Source of the DNA: Synoicihabitans lomoniglobus
Lineage (GTDB): Bacteria > Verrucomicrobiota > Verrucomicrobiia > Opitutales > Opitutaceae
Assembly: GCF_029023725.1 (NCBI RefSeq)
Contig: NZ_CP119075.1
Span: forward strand, 1,049,501-1,113,500
Direction of reading: 5' to 3'
Length of the DNA stretch: 64,000 bases
The notes under the pieces are model-generated. The model had not been told where the DNA came from. It did no database searches and saw only the letters and a list, made by a program, of their open reading frames with translations. Both the position numbers and the translations under genes were made by a program. Below are positions 34,478 to 42,917 of this stretch, piece after piece. Each line of letters starts with the position of its first letter. Position 1 is the first letter of the stretch.

Positions 34478-36805
34478 ATGCGGATATTCCGTATTTTAGT
34501 CCTGTTTGCCTTGGTCTCCGGGAGTGGCACGTCCGCTCTGGCCCAAGACTTTGGTGCTGGAAGCGCTCCGACGATCGAACAGATCATCATTCGTTTCCAG
34601 GGTGCAACCAATGTGAGCGAGCAGATCGTGCGCGCCAATATGCAGGTGCGTGAAGGTTCCGAGCTCAGCGAAGTGCTCATCGACCGCGACATCCGGTCCT
34701 TGTATCGCACGAGTTTGTTCGAGTTCATCGAGGTCAAGCGGGAGACGTTGCCCAGCGGCCGGGTGAACCTGGTGTTCGAGCTCACCCCGCGCTACCGCGT
34801 GCTGACGGTGATTTTCGACGGCAATGACCGCATCCGCGATCGTCGGTTGGAAAAAGAGATTTCAACCAAGGCCAACCTCGTGCTCGACGAGCGTCAGGTG
34901 AAGGAGGATTCGGAGAAGATCCGCGAGTATTACCAGAAGGTCGGATTCAACCGGATTTCCATTTACTACGAGATCGACCGTGATCGGTCCACGGGCTTCG
35001 GCACGGTCACCTTTAAAATCAGTGAAGGTGCCAAGGTGCGCGTTTCGTCCGTCGATTTCACGGGCAATGATCACGTCAAGGCGCGCAAATTGCGGAAGCA
35101 GATGGAAACCAAGAAGTGGTGGTTCTGGTCCTGGTTGCTCGGCACGGGTCGCTTCAAGGACCATGAGTTCGAAGACGATTTGGAAAAACTGCGGGATTAC
35201 TACCGCGAGGAAGGTTACCTCGATGTGCGCATCCCGCCGGAACAGATCCGTTATGACTATCCCACGCCGGAACGCCTGGAGATCACCATCCATGTTGATG
35301 AGGGTCGCCAATACCGGATCGGCACCATCGATGTCACCGGGGCCACGAAGGTGCCGGGCGAGTTGCTGAAATTCGCCTTGAAGCAAAAACCGGGCGATGT
35401 GTTCGTCCCGTCCAAGCTCGATGAAGATGCCGCCGAGATTGAGAAGTTTTACGGTCGAGGAGGGCACTTGGATGCCCGGGTGACCCTGTTGCGGGTGCCG
35501 AATCTGCAGACGGGTGACATCGACCTCGAATACATCATCGACGAAGGCGATCCCTACGACGTCGAATCCATCCGGATCGAGGGCAACACCAAGTCCAAGA
35601 GCATCATTATCCTGCGCGAACTCGTGCTGGGACCGGGTGAAATCTTTGACACGACTCGCATGGAGATTTCCAAGCTGCGTTTGGAAAACACGCGCTTCTT
35701 CGACGACGTGAACATCACGCCGGAAAGCACGAACATCCCGGGCCGCCGCAACCTCAAGGTCGCGGTGCGTGAAGGCCGCACGGGTAACCTCACCTTTGGC
35801 GCCGGCTTCAGCTCTCTGGAGCGGGCCGTGATCTTCGCCGAGCTGACCCAGTCCAATTTCGATATCTTTAACCGTCGTTCCTTCTTCCAAGGCGATGGCC
35901 AGAAATTCCGGCTGCGCCTGCAACTCGGTGACCAGTCCAGTGAGATCGTGATGTCGTTTGAGGAACCCTGGTTGTTTGAGAAACAACTGGCCACGGGCTT
36001 CACCCTCTTCCGCACCACGTCGGACTTTAACAGCGCCATCTACAACGAGATCCGCACCGGTGGTGAAGTCTACATGCGCAAACGCCTCTTTGAATTGGTC
36101 AACGGCCAGTTGTCCTACTCCTACCAAGTGGTGGATATCGGCAACATTTCGCCGAGCGCCCCGGCCGTGGTGCAAGCATTGGCCGGCGAGCGTTCGATTT
36201 CGAAAGTCGGCTTCACGTTGGAACGCGACACGCGCAACAAGATCGTCAACACCACCGCCGGTAATCGCGTCGAACTCCGTTTCGATGTCGCGGGTGGCAT
36301 CTTCGGCGGCGACTCCGACTACTACCGTATGGAGTTCCGCGGGGCGCAGTTCTATCCGTTGTTCGAGTTCCAACAGCAGGTGCTCGCCATCATCCTGCGT
36401 GGTGGCGTCGTCGACAGTTACGGCGACAGCACGGGCGTGCCGTTCTACGAGAAATTCTTCCTCGGCGGACCTTACACCCTGCGCGGCTTTGAATACCGTG
36501 AAGTGGGTCCCAAGGATTCGCTGAGCAACGAGCCGATCGGTGGTAACACCTACGGCATGCTGACGCTGGAGTATACGATCGATATCGTGTCCCCGGTGCG
36601 TTTCGCGATCTTCTACGACGCCGGTTTCGTCAACGACGGTGCGTTTGATTTCAATCCCGCCCGTTACAACGACAACTTCGGTGTCGGTCTGGGATTGTTC
36701 GTGGCAGGTGCCCCGTTGCGCCTCGATTTCGGTATTCCCCTCACGTCGGATGACGTGAACGATAAGGGTAACCAGTTTAATTTTTCTTTCGGCACCCGAT
36801 TCTAA
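34478..36805 (+). CDS. bamA: Outer-membrane assembly factor BamA
   Basis: Core of the beta-barrel assembly machine, 775 residues from ATG 34478, which gives a proper signal peptide (MRIFRILVLFALVSGSGTSALAQ); the TTG 27 bases earlier overlaps dnaB and is less likely. Successive POTRA repeats run to about 420 ('VSEQIVRANMQVREGSELSE' in the first). The Omp85 barrel follows, with 'YTLRGFEYREVGP' (the VRGF/Y-like motif) and terminal 'FNFSFGTRF'. Followed by skp and lpxD, the classic envelope-biogenesis order. Confidence 0.96.
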   Translation: MRIFRILVLFALVSGSGTSALAQDFGAGSAPTIEQIIIRFQGATNVSEQIVRANMQVREGSELSEVLIDRDIRSLYRTSLFEFIEVKRETLPSGRVNLVFELTPRYRVLTVIFDGNDRIRDRRLEKEISTKANLVLDERQVKEDSEKIREYYQKVGFNRISIYYEIDRDRSTGFGTVTFKISEGAKVRVSSVDFTGNDHVKARKLRKQMETKKWWFWSWLLGTGRFKDHEFEDDLEKLRDYYREEGYLDVRIPPEQIRYDYPTPERLEITIHVDEGRQYRIGTIDVTGATKVPGELLKFALKQKPGDVFVPSKLDEDAAEIEKFYGRGGHLDARVTLLRVPNLQTGDIDLEYIIDEGDPYDVESIRIEGNTKSKSIIILRELVLGPGEIFDTTRMEISKLRLENTRFFDDVNITPESTNIPGRRNLKVAVREGRTGNLTFGAGFSSLERAVIFAELTQSNFDIFNRRSFFQGDGQKFRLRLQLGDQSSEIVMSFEEPWLFEKQLATGFTLFRTTSDFNSAIYNEIRTGGEVYMRKRLFELVNGQLSYSYQVVDIGNISPSAPAVVQALAGERSISKVGFTLERDTRNKIVNTTAGNRVELRFDVAGGIFGGDSDYYRMEFRGAQFYPLFEFQQQVLAIILRGGVVDSYGDSTGVPFYEKFFLGGPYTLRGFEYREVGPKDSLSNEPIGGNTYGMLTLEYTIDIVSPVRFAIFYDAGFVNDGAFDFNPARYNDNFGVGLGLFVAGAPLRLDFGIPLTSDDVNDKGNQFNFSFGTRF

Positions 36806-36829
36806 TTTGTTAGTCCTAGCTATTCTATA

Positions 36830-37474
36830 ATGATGAAGAACTCCCTGAAAACCCTGTGCGTGCTCGTGGCCTTCGCTGCGGCGGCTTCGGCCGGCTTCGC
36901 TCAAGCACCCAAGATTGCAATTGTCGATATGGCTCGCCTCTTCGACAGCCACTACAAGACGGCGGAAAAGAACGTCGTCTTCCAGAGCGAGCAAGAGCGC
37001 GTGAAGGCCGAAATCAATCGTCTCAATGGCGAAGGACTCGCTCTGCAGGAAGAGGCTCAAAGCATTGCCGAACAACTCAACAATCCGGTGCTCTCGGAAG
37101 ACGCCAAAGTCAAAATCCAGGAAGATGCCCGGGCCAAGGTCGCCCAACTGCAGCAAAAGCAAGGCGAGATGAACGCGCTCGTGCAAAACAGCAGCGAGTC
37201 GCTCAAAAAGCGCGTGATGAACTTCCGCAGCTTGCTCATGGACGAAATCGGCAAAGTGGCCGTGGAAGTCGCCAAGCGCCAAGGTGCTACGCTCCTCATG
37301 GACAAGTCCGGTCCGTCGCTCCTCGGCATGCCGGCCGTGCTCTACTACGAGCCCTCCCTGGAGATCACCGACGCCGTCCTGGCTGAGATCAACAAGACCC
37401 GTCCGGCGGGCACCCCGGCCGCCACCACCACCGGCGAAGAGCCTACCGTCAGCTTCCCGGCCGCCGGTAACTAA
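36830..37474 (+). CDS. skp: Periplasmic chaperone Skp/OmpH
   Basis: 214 residues: signal peptide (TLCVLVAFAAAASAGFAQ), then 'PKIAIVDMARLFDSHYKT', the conserved OmpH opening, then a long coiled-coil hairpin ('EEAQSIAEQLNN...', about 55-130) forming the tentacles of the trimeric chaperone, and the return strand 'GATLLMDKSG'. A Thr/Pro-rich tail extends beyond the usual length. It escorts outer-membrane proteins to BamA, encoded just upstream. Confidence 0.92.
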   Translation: MMKNSLKTLCVLVAFAAAASAGFAQAPKIAIVDMARLFDSHYKTAEKNVVFQSEQERVKAEINRLNGEGLALQEEAQSIAEQLNNPVLSEDAKVKIQEDARAKVAQLQQKQGEMNALVQNSSESLKKRVMNFRSLLMDEIGKVAVEVAKRQGATLLMDKSGPSLLGMPAVLYYEPSLEITDAVLAEINKTRPAGTPAATTTGEEPTVSFPAAGN

Positions 37475-37502
37475 ATCTCTCCCGTCGATTGATTTATTTT
37501 TC

Positions 37503-37531
37503 GACCCTGCTCATCCGAGCAGGGTCTTTTT
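37503..37531 (+). terminator. Terminator after skp
   Basis: GACCCTGCTC (37503-37512) and GAGCAGGGTC (37517-37526) form a perfect stem with loop ATCC, followed by TTTTT. A-rich sequence also precedes the stem on the complementary side, so it could work in both directions. Confidence 0.92.
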
Positions 37532-37590
37532 GTGTCCGGAATCCACTGGCGCATTGCTTCAGCCATTGACCCGCGTTCAAGGTCTCCCCG

Positions 37591-38646
37591 ATGCAGATCT
37601 CGTTTCGTTTGGATGAACTCGTGGCGATGGTGTCGCCGGTGGAGGTTCGCGGCGCTTATGCGGGGACGATTGGACGGATCGCGGCTTTGGACGACGCGGA
37701 GGTCGGATCGTTGTCATTCCTGGGCAATTCCAAGTATCGCTCCTCCGTCGCCACGTCGCGGGCTTCCGTGATCTTGGTTCCGACCGATTACGTAGGGGAG
37801 CCGGGACCGGATCAATGCCACCTCGTCGTGGCGCAACCTTCGGTCGCACTGGCGTTGGTGTGTGCCCGTATCGAGCACTCGCTTTGGCCCCGACCGACGC
37901 CCGGGGTGCATCCCTCGGCGGTGGTGGCTCCGGACGCGACCATTTCATCCTCCGCCACGGTGGGTCCGCTCTGTGTCATCGAGTCGGGAGCTCACGTCGG
38001 AGATCGGAGCCACCTGCAGGCCCAGGTTTTTGTGGGTCGAAACGCGCGGGTGGGGGGCGACTGCTGGTTGGCACCCTCCAGCTACGTCGCCACGGAATGC
38101 GAGTTGGGCGATCGGGTTCGCGTTCATGCGGGCACCGTCATCGGGTCCGACGGATTCGGCTATGAGTTCGTTGACGGCCAACATGCCAAGGTGCCGCAGG
38201 TGGGCACGGTGGTGGTGGAGGCCGACGTCGAAATCGGCGCCAACTGCACCATCGATCGAGCGCGGTTTAATCGCACGGTCATCGGCCAAGGCACCAAATT
38301 GGATAATCAGGTGCAGATCGGGCACAACGTGGTGGTGGGACGGCACTGCATCCTCTGCGGCATGGTCGGGGTATCCGGGAGCACCACGATCGGTGATTAC
38401 GCGGTCATTGGTGGCCAGGCGGGCCTTGCGGGTCACTTGACCGTGGGCAAGGGCGCCAAGATTGGCGGTCAGGCGGCCGTGACGTCCGACATCGATCCGG
38501 GGATATTCGTCAATGGCAGCCCGGCGCTCCCGTATCAGTTGGAACGCCGGTTGTTGGTCTTGAATCGTCGGCTGCCGGACCTGTTCAAAAAGGTCGAATC
38601 CCTGGCCGCTCAAATCGACGAGTTAAAAAAGGCTTCCGACTTGTAG
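37591..38646 (+). CDS. lpxD: UDP-3-O-acylglucosamine N-acyltransferase
   Basis: Third step of lipid A synthesis, adding the N-linked acyl chain. 351 residues: N-terminal uridine-binding domain ('GSLSFLGNSKYRSSVATSRASVILV'), a left-handed beta-helix of hexapeptide repeats ('GTVIGSDGFGYEF', 'CTIDRARFNRTVIG') with the catalytic His in 'QIGHNVVVG', and a helical C-terminus. Its presence implies an LPS-bearing outer membrane. Confidence 0.95.
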   Translation: MQISFRLDELVAMVSPVEVRGAYAGTIGRIAALDDAEVGSLSFLGNSKYRSSVATSRASVILVPTDYVGEPGPDQCHLVVAQPSVALALVCARIEHSLWPRPTPGVHPSAVVAPDATISSSATVGPLCVIESGAHVGDRSHLQAQVFVGRNARVGGDCWLAPSSYVATECELGDRVRVHAGTVIGSDGFGYEFVDGQHAKVPQVGTVVVEADVEIGANCTIDRARFNRTVIGQGTKLDNQVQIGHNVVVGRHCILCGMVGVSGSTTIGDYAVIGGQAGLAGHLTVGKGAKIGGQAAVTSDIDPGIFVNGSPALPYQLERRLLVLNRRLPDLFKKVESLAAQIDELKKASDL

Positions 38647-38669
38647 GCTTGTCGGCACGATGTCGCTCG

Positions 38670-39623
38670 ATGACCGCGCCTCGTCTCAAGATTTTCTCCG
38701 GAAACGCAAACCGGCCTCTGGCTGAAGAAATTTGTAAGGCGATTGGAGTGCCGCTGGGGGAGGCAACCGTGACTAAATTCCCCGACGGGGAATCGTTTGT
38801 GAAGATCAACGAAAACATCCGCGGGCAGGATGTTTTCATCATGCAGTCGACCTGCACGCCGACGAATCACCATCTCATGGAGCTGTTGATCATGATCGAT
38901 GCCGCGCGTCGGGCCTCGGCCAATCGCATCACGGCCGTCATTCCCTTTTACGGCTACGCCCGGCAGGACCGCAAAGATCAGCCCCGGGTGCCCATCACCG
39001 CCAAATTGGTGGCCAACTTGATCGTGGCAGCGGGGGCGACCCGCATTCTGACCATGGATCTGCACTCGCAGCAGATTCAGGGCTTCTTCGACATTCCGGT
39101 GGATCACCTGTTTGCGTCGCCCGTGTTTTTCGAGCACGTGGAGAAGATCGGCATGCGCGACAAAAATCTCGTCGTGGTTTCCCCGGATGTCGGGGGCATG
39201 AAAATGGCCGCCGCCTATGCCACGCTCATGGGGTCGGCATTGGGCATGGTGTGGAAGAAGCGCACGAGCGCCACGACGGTGGAATCGGTGAACGTCGTGG
39301 GCGATGTCGACGGCAAGGATGTCCTGCTGGTGGATGATATCACCGAGACGGCTGGCACCCTGATCAATGCCGCCAAGGTCATGCGCGCCCATGGCGCCTT
39401 GAGCGTGCGGGCAGCGGTGAGCCACGCGTTGCTGAGCCCGATCGCCTACGACCGGCTGAAAGGCGGAGAAATCGACGAGCTCATCACGACCAATACCATT
39501 CCGGTCGATCCCCGGGGATTGCCGATCACGGTGTTAAGCGTGGCCGGCCTCTTGGGCGAAGCGATCCTGCGCATTCACAACAACGAAAGCGTGACCGGTC
39601 TCTTCAAGGTCAAGGGGTTCTAG
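38670..39623 (+). CDS. prs: Ribose-phosphate pyrophosphokinase
   Basis: Makes PRPP from ribose 5-phosphate and ATP. 317 residues from ATG 38670; a TTG 21 bases earlier is less likely. Motifs: 'FSGNANRPLAEEI', 'FPDGESFVKINENIRGQDVFI', 'YARQDRK', 'TMDLHSQQIQGFFD' and the PRPP loop 'VLLVDDITETAGT'. The PRPP-using gene pyrE lies nearby on the other strand. Confidence 0.96.
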   Translation: MTAPRLKIFSGNANRPLAEEICKAIGVPLGEATVTKFPDGESFVKINENIRGQDVFIMQSTCTPTNHHLMELLIMIDAARRASANRITAVIPFYGYARQDRKDQPRVPITAKLVANLIVAAGATRILTMDLHSQQIQGFFDIPVDHLFASPVFFEHVEKIGMRDKNLVVVSPDVGGMKMAAAYATLMGSALGMVWKKRTSATTVESVNVVGDVDGKDVLLVDDITETAGTLINAAKVMRAHGALSVRAAVSHALLSPIAYDRLKGGEIDELITTNTIPVDPRGLPITVLSVAGLLGEAILRIHNNESVTGLFKVKGF

Positions 39624-39698
39624 TCGACAGTCACACTGGAGTATTCGTGGAGTCAGCGTCGGAACGACCAACGATCCTGTAAGTTGTCGTAGCGCAGG

Positions 39699-39762
39699 GT
39701 AGGGTGTTCGCTTGCGAATACCGCAGCGTGATGGATGCGGTCGTCGCAAGCAACGACCCTAC
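39699..39762. repeat. REPIN-like inverted doublet between prs and pyrE
   Basis: Three nested perfect stems: GTAGGGT (39699-39705) with ACCCTAC (39756-39762), GCTTGCGA (39710-39717) with TCGCAAGC (39744-39751), CCGCA (39721-39725) with TGCGG (39736-39740). Each half is itself a short GTAGGGT-GCTTGCGA-CCGC unit, so the element is two REP units head to head. The rest of the gap (39624-39848) shows nothing else. Confidence 0.65.
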
Positions 39763-39848
39763 ACCTATCCGAACTCTTAGGCGTTACACACTACCAAGCC
39801 GGAACGAGGCATCGTGCTCGCTGGTGCTGCCCCCGGCGATGTTACCCG

Positions 39849-40418
39849 TCAACTGCCCGGCTTTTCGACCGGCAGCGCGGCGAGTTCGGCGGGAAGTTGC
39901 TCCGCCGCGTAGGTGGGGAAACTGAGTTCGAGCAGCGAAATCGCCGGCACGTCGAATCGGGAAGATCCGGCGCTGCGATCGACCAGCATGGCCGCTCCCA
40001 CGGGTTCCGCGCCGGCCGCCCGCAACAGGGCCAGCGCTTCGTTTACGCGGCCGCCCCGGGTGACGACATCCTCGACGACCAATACTTTTTCCCCGGGCGA
40101 GAATTTAAACCCGCGCCGGATCTCCAATTTGTCGTTCACCTTCTCGGCGAAAACGTAACGTGAGTCGGTTTGACGAGCGACTTCCTGGCCAATCACCAGA
40201 CCACCCATGGCGGGGGCCAGCACCGTGGTGAATTCGAGATTCTGGAGGCGAGGTATCAGCAGTTCCGTGAGACGAGTCACGGCGGCCATGTTCTGGCACA
40301 CCTGAGCGCATTGAAAGAAGTGACCGCTGTGCAGCCCGGAACGCAGCACGAAATGGCCGCGAAGGAGTGCTTTGGTGCGCGTGAAGATATCGAGAACTTC
40401 CTGCTGGGTGTCGTCCAT
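39849..40418 (-). CDS. pyrE: Orotate phosphoribosyltransferase
   Basis: Joins orotate to PRPP in pyrimidine synthesis. 189 residues from ATG 40416-40418 (MDDTQQEVLDIFTRTKALLRGHFVL); the longer frame upstream is not OPRT-like. Motifs: 'RSGLHSGHFFQCAQ', 'TVLAPAMGGLVIGQEVA', 'FAEKVNDKLEIRRGFKF' and the PRPP loop 'VLVVEDVVTRGG'. Divergent from the metallo-hydrolase gene, with only 78 bases between the starts. Confidence 0.95.
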   Translation of the reverse strand: MDDTQQEVLDIFTRTKALLRGHFVLRSGLHSGHFFQCAQVCQNMAAVTRLTELLIPRLQNLEFTTVLAPAMGGLVIGQEVARQTDSRYVFAEKVNDKLEIRRGFKFSPGEKVLVVEDVVTRGGRVNEALALLRAAGAEPVGAAMLVDRSAGSSRFDVPAISLLELSFPTYAAEQLPAELAALPVEKPGS

Positions 40419-40496
40419 GAGGGTTACGGTGATTGAGCCCAAGATTGACGCCAAAACATTTTTGCTCCGCGCGGCCAACATGTGCAGGTTGGACGT

Positions 40497-41348
40497 ATGG
40501 TCATTGAACGAGCACCTTTGGAGGACGAGTTGGGCGATGTTCTCGACAAAGCCATACGTCGTTCCGGTCTCAATGAACACGAGGTGGCCGAGCAAACCTC
40601 GATCCCGGTCGAGCGACTCCAAGCGGTCATCGATTACACGGAGCGACTGAATCCGGGTGAAGTCGCCAAACTGGCGAAGTTGCTTGAACTCAACCCGGTC
40701 GGTCTGGCGGCGGTGGCGAGTGAGAATTACCCGCTGCCTGAAATCAGCGGTTTGCCGTTTTGTCTTTATCCGCTGCGGATGCCTCACGGCATCGGCGTGG
40801 CCAACGCCTATCTGGTGGCCGATTGCTGCGAGGACTGGGGGATTCTGTTCGATTGTGGCGTGGGGGCCGAAGGGCTCTGGCGCAATTGGCCGGCCAAAAT
40901 CAAACGCATCGCGGCCGTCTTCATCACGCACTACGAGACGGAGCACTGCGGAGGATTATCGGCGATACGATCACGATTTCCCGCGGCCCCGATTTTTGGT
41001 CCGGCGGTGGACAACAAGCCGTCCGGGGTCATTTCGGTGGATGACGGGGCGGTGATCCGCGAGCAGGGCTTTGCCGTCACCGTGCGCTCATGTCCGGGGC
41101 ATTCGGAGGGACATCACTGCTACGAGGTCGGGGTGGCGGAAGCGCCGACCGGTCGGCGCTTACTGGTGTCGGGCGATCTGTTGTTCGCTGGATCGGTGGG
41201 GGGCGCCTATTTTTGCCGTCGTCGTCTGGCCGCGAGTTTGCAGCAGGTGTTCGCGCACAGCGCAAACGATACGGTGGTGGCTCCCGGACATGGTCCTCTG
41301 ACCACGATAGCCAACGAACGCGCCTACAACCCGTTTGTGGGCACCTGA
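40497..41348 (+). CDS. HTH plus metallo-beta-lactamase-fold protein with altered metal motif
   Basis: 283 residues. Residues 1-75 look like an XRE-type helix-turn-helix ('LDKAIRRSGLNEHEVAEQTSIPVERLQAVI'). The rest is a metallo-beta-lactamase fold ('YLVADCCEDWGILFDCGVG'). The usual HxHxDH motif reads H145-Y-E147-T-E149-H150 ('ITHYETEHCGG'), so two metal ligands are replaced by Glu. The later ligands H202 ('CPGHSEGHH'), D227 ('SGDLLFAG') and H265 ('APGHGPL') are kept. Start ATG 40497 was preferred to GTG 40482. It might bind metal differently, or act as a ligand-sensing regulator. Confidence 0.8.
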   Translation: MVIERAPLEDELGDVLDKAIRRSGLNEHEVAEQTSIPVERLQAVIDYTERLNPGEVAKLAKLLELNPVGLAAVASENYPLPEISGLPFCLYPLRMPHGIGVANAYLVADCCEDWGILFDCGVGAEGLWRNWPAKIKRIAAVFITHYETEHCGGLSAIRSRFPAAPIFGPAVDNKPSGVISVDDGAVIREQGFAVTVRSCPGHSEGHHCYEVGVAEAPTGRRLLVSGDLLFAGSVGGAYFCRRRLAASLQQVFAHSANDTVVAPGHGPLTTIANERAYNPFVGT

Positions 41349-41373
41349 AACTCTCTGGCGGCTAGAAACAAAA

Positions 41374-41400
41374 AACCTGTGATCGCGGAAATCACAGGTT
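41374..41400 (-). terminator. Terminator of tRNA-Pro
   Basis: AACCTGTGAT and ATCACAGGTT form a perfect 10-bp stem with loop CGCGGAA. On the minus strand it is followed by TTTTTTGTTTC, a strong Rho-independent signal. It may also end the + strand metallo-hydrolase transcript. Confidence 0.9.
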
Positions 41401-41408
41401 CTTGAAAA

Positions 41409-41485
41409 TGGTCGGGGTGAGAGGATTCGAACCTCCGGCCTCTACGTCCCGAACGTAGCGCTCTACCAGGCTAAGCTACACCCCG
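41409..41485 (-). tRNA. tRNA-Pro (CGG)
   Basis: Acceptor CGGGGTG/CACCCCG with encoded ACCA, anticodon loop TTCGGGA giving anticodon CGG, T-loop TTCGAAT. The cloverleaf closes fully. Confidence 0.96.
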
Positions 41486-41803
41486 ATGGTGTGGGTTTGT
41501 TCTTCAGAAAAAGGACCGATAAAATTCCGAACCTGCAGGGCAGGGCGGCGGCCGTCGAATTCGGGTTCGGTGGCTATTTTAAGGCGGTCCGGTGACGGTG
41601 CTGAAAGAACGATCGATTCCGAGAGGAAAGGAAGAGGTCAGAGATTCGCTTCTATTGGATGTCGATCAAGGAGAATCTTGAATCTTTGTCGGTTGAATTG
41701 TCGAAGGCCTGGCTTCAACTCGCCTGACGTTCCGGGTGGTTCGGGCCCAAAAAACCCCGCAGCGAACTGCGGGGTTGGTAGATTGGCGAAGCGAACGCGT
41801 GCC
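41486..41803 (-). terminator. 318-base gap ending in the Exb/TonB operon terminator
   Basis: At 41753-41776, AACCCCGCAG and CTGCGGGGTT form a perfect stem with loop CGAA. On the minus strand a run of T (41752-41747) follows, ending the long minus-strand operon. The remainder (41486-41746) must hold the tRNA-Pro promoter, but I see no clear consensus boxes and no gene. Confidence 0.85.
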
Positions 41804-42337
41804 TTAGCGGCGTCCCGGGGCCGGCGCGGCGGGCATCTTGGTGAGCGAGCTTTCCGCGGCGCGTTTGGAAACCATTTCGGTCATCCGTTGCACTTGCAGT
41901 TCGGCGTTGCGCTTGGCGATACGAGCGAGCTCGACGTCTTTGCGGAGATTGAACGCTTCACTGGCGACTTTTTCACGCTCACCGCGGATTTCGAGGAGTT
42001 GAATCTCGAGATCCTGGGCCTCGGCGGAGAACTTGTCGGCTTCCGCCTTATACTTGGCGGTGGAATCGGCGATCTGTTGGCCGACCGCTTCCCACTTCTC
42101 GCGACGCTCCGCGATCTTGCGGGCTTCATCGGCTTCACGTTCGGCGGTGCGACGCGCGGCGTCTTCCTTGGCTTGGCGCTCGGCTTCGGCCTTTTCGGCG
42201 GCCTCGGCATCGGCGATCGCTTTCAATTCAGCGGCTTCGTGTTCGACTCGGATGGCGTCCTTCTTGGTGAAGTCGCTGTAGATGAAGCCGAAGATGGCCA
42301 TCATGATGACCGGGACGATGATGTAGAACTTGTTCAT
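41804..42337 (-). CDS. Membrane-anchored coiled-coil protein (second copy)
   Basis: 177 residues: N-terminal TM helix ('FYIIVPVIMMAIFGFIYSDF'), then a highly charged Ala/Glu/Arg/Lys coiled coil (about 28-160) and a Pro/Ala tail. No enzymatic motif. It shares architecture with the next gene upstream, including a similar start (MKKVYILAPAIMLAVFVFYY there), so the two are paralogs. Last gene of the ExbB-ExbD-ExbD-TonB-TPR operon, 25 bases after its paralog. Probably a structural or spacer component of the envelope complex; function unknown. Confidence 0.8.
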   Translation of the reverse strand: MNKFYIIVPVIMMAIFGFIYSDFTKKDAIRVEHEAAELKAIADAEAAEKAEAERQAKEDAARRTAEREADEARKIAERREKWEAVGQQIADSTAKYKAEADKFSAEAQDLEIQLLEIRGEREKVASEAFNLRKDVELARIAKRNAELQVQRMTEMVSKRAAESSLTKMPAAPAPGRR

Positions 42338-42362
42338 GGCTTAGTTATCCAGAAGAGCGTTG

Positions 42363-42893
42363 TTATTTGGCGGCGGCGGCGGCGGCGGCAGCAGCGGCGG
42401 CAGCGGCATCGGCTTCGTTAATGCGTTGGAGCACGGATTGGAGGCTCTTCACGTTGGCGTTGGCGGCAGTGACATACGTGCCGAGGAATTCCTTTTCGCT
42501 CACGAGGGCCTTTTTATCTTCCTCGATGGCGGCGATTTCCTTCTTCACGGCGTCGATGTCCTGTTTGAGGCGTTCGACTTGCGCGGAGAACTTGTTGCGA
42601 TCGGTGCGGGCCACATCGTTGGCATCGCTGGCCGCTTGGCGCGCTTCTTTTTCGGCCAGTTCTTTGGCTTCTTTTTCAGCACGTTCGGCTTTGCGAGCTT
42701 CGTTGAGGGCCAAGGCGGCCTTGATGGCTTCTTCCCGCTCAGCGGCCTCTTGTTTGAGTTCCGCGATGCGCTTTTCTTTCACGGCTTGTTCGGCGGCGGC
42801 TTCTTTCGCTTCGTATTCCTTGGCAAAGCCCACGTAGTAAAAAACGAAGACAGCGAGCATGATTGCCGGAGCGAGGATGTAGACTTTTTTCAT
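42363..42893 (-). CDS. Membrane-anchored coiled-coil protein with poly-Ala tail
   Basis: 176 residues: TM helix ('VYILAPAIMLAVFVFYYVGF'), a long charged coiled coil (about 25-155) and a run of 13 Ala before the final Lys. The Ala run is coded by an imperfect GCN triplet tract (42369-42407), a possible slippage site. Same operon as the TonB genes, 24 bases after the TPR gene. Confidence 0.8.
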   Translation of the reverse strand: MKKVYILAPAIMLAVFVFYYVGFAKEYEAKEAAAEQAVKEKRIAELKQEAAEREEAIKAALALNEARKAERAEKEAKELAEKEARQAASDANDVARTDRNKFSAQVERLKQDIDAVKKEIAAIEEDKKALVSEKEFLGTYVTAANANVKSLQSVLQRINEADAAAAAAAAAAAAAK

Positions 42894-42917
42894 GAAAAGT
42901 GAGGGTATAAAGGGAGA

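Noticed and set aside
34862..37282. Long open frame (806 codons) antisense to bamA and skp
   Set aside because: It spans two solid genes and their gap; the translation has no recognisable domain.
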